Assembly (NCBI RefSeq): GCF_000715075.1
Contig: NC_134080.1
Span: 34,638,758-34,702,757 of the forward strand
Length of the DNA: 64,000 nucleotides
Direction of reading: 5' to 3'
Source: Nicotiana tabacum
Lineage: Eukaryota; Streptophyta; Magnoliopsida; Solanales; Solanaceae
Shown here piece after piece: positions 60,256-64,000 of the stretch (its first letter is position 1; each line of letters opens with the position of its first letter). A program made the translations under genes and the position numbers. The notes beneath the pieces were generated by a model, which was given only the letters and a program-made list of their open reading frames with translations, did not search any database and had not been told where the DNA came from.

Positions 60256-61735
60256 TGATCACGCTCAACTATGCCTTATAAAAAAGACTAAGTGGTAGTT
60301 GCAAATATAATCCGGTTTACAAGTCCGGAGTCGAATCCCACAGAGAACTAAGACTTAGCTACAACTGTTCACTATCACTAAGAAGACAAGCTTGAAAAAG
60401 TCCTAACTTATAGATATTAAGATTCTTGTGTTTAAATAATTAACTAACAAATTAAAATAGAAAATTAACAACTAAAGATACTAATAGTTAGAGACAAGAT
60501 TAAGGAGGTCTAGAGTTAGTCGGAATCCTTCCCGCTAAGTTTTCCATAAATTCGCTTAAATATTCTCTACCGATCATAAGCGCTCTGACTATCGTAACTC
60601 TCTCCCGATTAATTACCACAATTTATTAAAAATATTTTCCCGAATTACGCTAGCTGGCATCAAGCACGGCTCACTCGGATCGCACTCAAGGTTTCGTTAT
60701 CCCTAATCCCACCTTTAAACCCTTCGTATTGATCCCTCATATACGTTAGGAGTGATGTTGTTCAACAACTACCTAAATATGCACTCTCTCCCGAGTAATA
60801 CACACTAAATAGGCATAGTCGATTAAAAGCTCTTCAACTAACCACAATAGTAACGTAGTTGAACAAATAGAGAAAATACTACGACAAAACTATATTAACG
60901 TAACAGGAAAATCATCCTCAAATCGGTTCCATCAAAACCCTAGATAACAAATTAGTTATTCATAATAGTATGCAAAACTACAATACTATAATTCATAACC
61001 AATAATGGAAATAGGAAGAAGGAAGGGAAAAACTCGTAGAAGAATTCTCCGCCTTGCTCCTAGTGTGTTCTTGCCTCCTTAGGTCGAATCTCTGGTCTCC
61101 TTAGCCTCCTTAGGTCTAAATTATGTCAAAAGTATGTCAAAGGTGCTCAAAATACCATTTTCCATGTATATATACCAAATAGGGTTGGGCCCAAATAATT
61201 ACACCTTCTCCTACGCAAAAAGGACATTTTTCCCGAACAGGACGTCCGCGGCCGCAGATTCAACCGCGGATCTGGCCGCTGATTTTACCCAAGTTCTGTC
61301 CGCAGCCGTGGATTCAACCGCATACCTAACCGCTGACCATTTGGAATTTGGAAAACCATAAAACATGAACGTTCTAGCCCTTTGAATTATCTTTCCAACT
61401 ATATATTGTGGACCCTAAATGAAGTTCTGAGCAAGGAGTTATGTGTATTTTACTAGACAATGCGCAATATGCCTACTCGATTCTTCGTTCATTTTTAACT
61501 ATCATCTGTTGATCCCCGAACACGATCCCGGATTAATTCCTTGGGATTTTACTCAGAATTCAAAGCTCCAAATTACTTGAATTCATTCCATAACATCTAC
61601 ATGGCTCGGAATCACTCCTGTAAAGCATAAAATACACAATTAGTGGAAAACACTAGCAATTAAAGCTCAAACTCAATTAAAGTGCAGTACATTAGAGTGT
61701 ATTAAGCGACTAAAATGCATAATTATAGCCTATCA
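60256..61735 (-). repeat. Athila-like LTR (1.48 kb)
   Basis: On the minus strand it starts TGATAGGCTATAATTATGC at 61735 and ends GCGTGATCA at 60256. The end is followed by AATTT and the primer-site-like sequence. The start is preceded by a purine-rich AAGTGTGGGGTGTTGA. Length and termini fit Athila; the family is inferred. Confidence 0.65.
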
Positions 61736-61753
61736 TCAACACCCCACACTTAA
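61736..61753 (-). promoter_or_regulatory. Polypurine tract of the Athila-like element
   Basis: Minus strand AAGTGTGGGGTGTTGA adjoining the LTR start. Confidence 0.6.
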
Positions 61754-64000
61754 ACTATTGCTCGTCCTCGAGCAATCAAACTACACATTATATAGACACG
61801 ACCTTTTAAAGCAATTTTCCTAACTCAACACACCAAGAATATTTAAAATAGAATAAGCACAAAAGTGTAACATCTTCAGTTCAAGATTTGACTCACAAGT
61901 ACCACTCATTATTCACAACTCACACACTTACTCTAATATAGAGGTTACTGAAATTACCTTTCCTTCATGAATCAAGTGCCCTCATACATCAAAGAGAGTA
62001 GTTCCACACAATATAAAAGTTAAAAACAATTAGGAACTCAAGATAGAAAGAATTAACTCACTCTTAGAAACGACACTCATATTCCACAAAAGATGCACCA
62101 TAGTCTTGCCCGTAGTGTACTACTATATAATTGAGCTCATTCAATCTAGGATCAAGTAGGACTTTATTTGGTTGTAATGTAGGCTGAGGGACGGGTAAGA
62201 TACATTTATATATAAGAGTGACTACACCTCCCTAAGCACTTTAATCCATACACTTTAACATTCAAGCACATACTTATGTCAAACCATGACTCCACCTTCA
62301 CATCAATATACATCAACTTCCAAATTATTTGAGCATAATTACATCAAGAGTTACCACTTGTCAAGGAATATTCTTCACAACAATACAACTATTTTTACTT
62401 TTTTTTTTCCAATTCAAGTGGCTCTTACTTTTTTAAAACAGTGCACCTTTCTCCTTATTTCATTAGTTCTACTCAAAAGCCAAACCAACCACCCCACACT
62501 TTAACTTTTACAAAGTTCATAACTATTCAAGTGCTCATGAGAGGTTAAAAGGTTCAAATAGATGGTTAATTCAAACAAATTAGTAAGACTTGTAATGTGG
62601 TTGCCAAAGAAACAATATTATAGGATCAAAGGGGTTAACTACGATACATAACAATTAGGCGGGTAAAATATACATATTTGGCTCAACAAAGAAACGCCTA
62701 TATTACTTTCAAGACTGAACAAAACCAATATTTCGCTTTGCAAACACACGGGGCAAGTTTTAGGCATCAAATACAACACATAGAATAACATCCAAACCTC
62801 ACACACACGGCACATAACTCACTCAGGATTGGATTCTTCAAGACACTCTAGTCAAAGCAGTTAAGCAAAGTTAAGATCATATAATTTAAGGTACTTATAC
62901 AAGAGTCAAAAACTAAGCCTAAGCGTCACAACCAAAGTCCTAACTATTCTCAAGGCATACCAAAGTTAAGAGATATCGCTGCAATTCAAGTCATCTCACA
63001 CTAGCTCCTACTCCTAAAAATAATAAAACTAACTACACCCGGTTCAAACAAAATCCTTGGAAAAGAACCGCGGCACAAAGAAAAACCAAGAGGGAATTAC
63101 TACACTACCTACCAAGAATTTTTTTTCTTTAGACTTAAATCCTTCAAGACAAGAGTCAACTCATATCCATCGACGGGAAAAATTCAATCTTTAAAAAAAA
63201 TCATTATTCAATTAAACTAACACATCTAAAATAGCATAGAAAGTCACCCAGATAATCTCCTCACCCCACACTTAAAATTGTGCATTGTCCCTAATGCACA
63301 TCATAATTATAAGAGGGTAAAAAAAAACTCCCTAGTAGGCCAAAGGTCGAAGCACTAGCAGCTCATGGATACTCAGACTTCTCCCAAGCTTGGTCCTTCG
63401 TGCGGGTACCTTACACTTAGTTCCAACCATCTGGTTTGTTGTTGCATCCTTCCAATAGCTTTGCTTTCCATGCTCCTAGAAAATCGAAAATCGACACTAC
63501 AAAAATAATATAATTAAAAATACTAATATAAAAAAATAAAAGAAAGCAGTAAAGCTGGGTTGCCTCCCAACAAGCATTGATTTAACGTTGCGGTACGACG
63601 CGAATCACTTTCTGCCTCCACTTTGAACTTATAAATTGCACCCCAAATTTTGATTCTGCTCTGTGATCATGCTCCTAAGGTGGTAGAACAAATCTGACTG
63701 GCCCAATAAAACAATATAGTATTCTGCACAACTTGGCCTTTGGATGAGATGTGTATTCCTGACTTTCTGGCACGAAGAATTCCAGAATGTAGGCATCTTG
63801 TTCCTCACTCCTTGACTCCTCCAGTAGCTCGGACGACTCTATTTCCATATCATCATCCAAATACAATGTGGAAAAATGCTTGGAGTGTAAACCGATGCGC
63901 TCAATTACATAAATATTGGGATTGCCAACATCCTCAACACTAATGGCACTAGAGTCAACTAAATATGTATCCTCAATATTCTTGATTGACTCTAGTATCT
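61754..64000 (-). mobile_element. 3' internal region of the Athila-like element (non-coding part)
   Basis: AT-rich DNA with words common to Solanaceae Athila-like 3' regions, such as CTCGTCCTCGAGCAATC (61758) and, at 63558, GGTTGCCTCCCAACAAGC. One 63-codon minus-strand frame (63675-63866, acidic, EESRSEEQDAYILEFF) is open, but I do not recognise it. No pol motif is seen before the window ends. Confidence 0.5.

Overview
The window is plant nuclear DNA made almost wholly of nested transposable elements around one host-like gene, an alpha-expansin. TS-type SINE tails, Tekay/Del-like and Ogre-like Ty3/gypsy elements, a Stowaway MITE and the sequence style point to Solanaceae, most likely a large Nicotiana-type genome. 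The family placement is inference from remembered motifs; nothing was searched.

Layout. (1) 128-8864: a decayed minus-strand Ty3/gypsy element (Tekay/Del style, tRNA-iMet primer site) with a 2.66 kb LTR. A 2.61 kb solo LTR of a related family (4238-6850) sits inside that LTR. (2) 8870-10542: a broken LINE ORF1 (DUF4283 plus CCHC) carrying a 271 bp hAT-type MITE. (3) 10756-11563: an 808 bp non-autonomous hAT with perfect termini and an 8 bp target duplication. (4) 12044-18043: a 6.0 kb non-autonomous CACTA element with palindromic subterminal repeats, several minisatellites, transposase remnants and a 410 bp-arm inverted repeat. (5) About 19557-22164: a third solo LTR of the family in (1). (6) 22476-22746: a Stowaway MITE; 23434-24754: a three-exon alpha-expansin with a 2-base frameshift; then two SINEs, one split by a hAT element, and a further 5'-truncated TS SINE. 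(7) 26991-60220: a SIRE-like Ty1/copia element split by a 2.4 kb hAT derivative inside gag (27923-30318) and by a complete 22.9 kb Ogre-type Ty3/gypsy element (33503-56363, minus strand, 4.26 kb LTRs, target duplication ATAAG). (8) 60221-64000: an Athila-like LTR and internal region on the minus strand.

All element coding regions carry stops or frameshifts, so none looks autonomous. The Ogre keeps its full layout: 5' LTR, tRNA-Arg-like primer site, ORF1, gag-pro, a predicted 199 bp intron whose removal restores frame, pol with RT, two RNase H domains and integrase, a repeat-rich 3' region, polypurine tract and 3' LTR.

The most interesting non-coding signals are: a small two-stem hairpin element present four times in the untranslated parts of the Ogre, with compensatory base changes between copies; a different hairpin conserved with stem covariation in the three Tekay-like LTRs; the long inverted repeat inside the CACTA element; and a hAT derivative that holds a BED finger together with a GRF-finger/coiled-coil reading frame.
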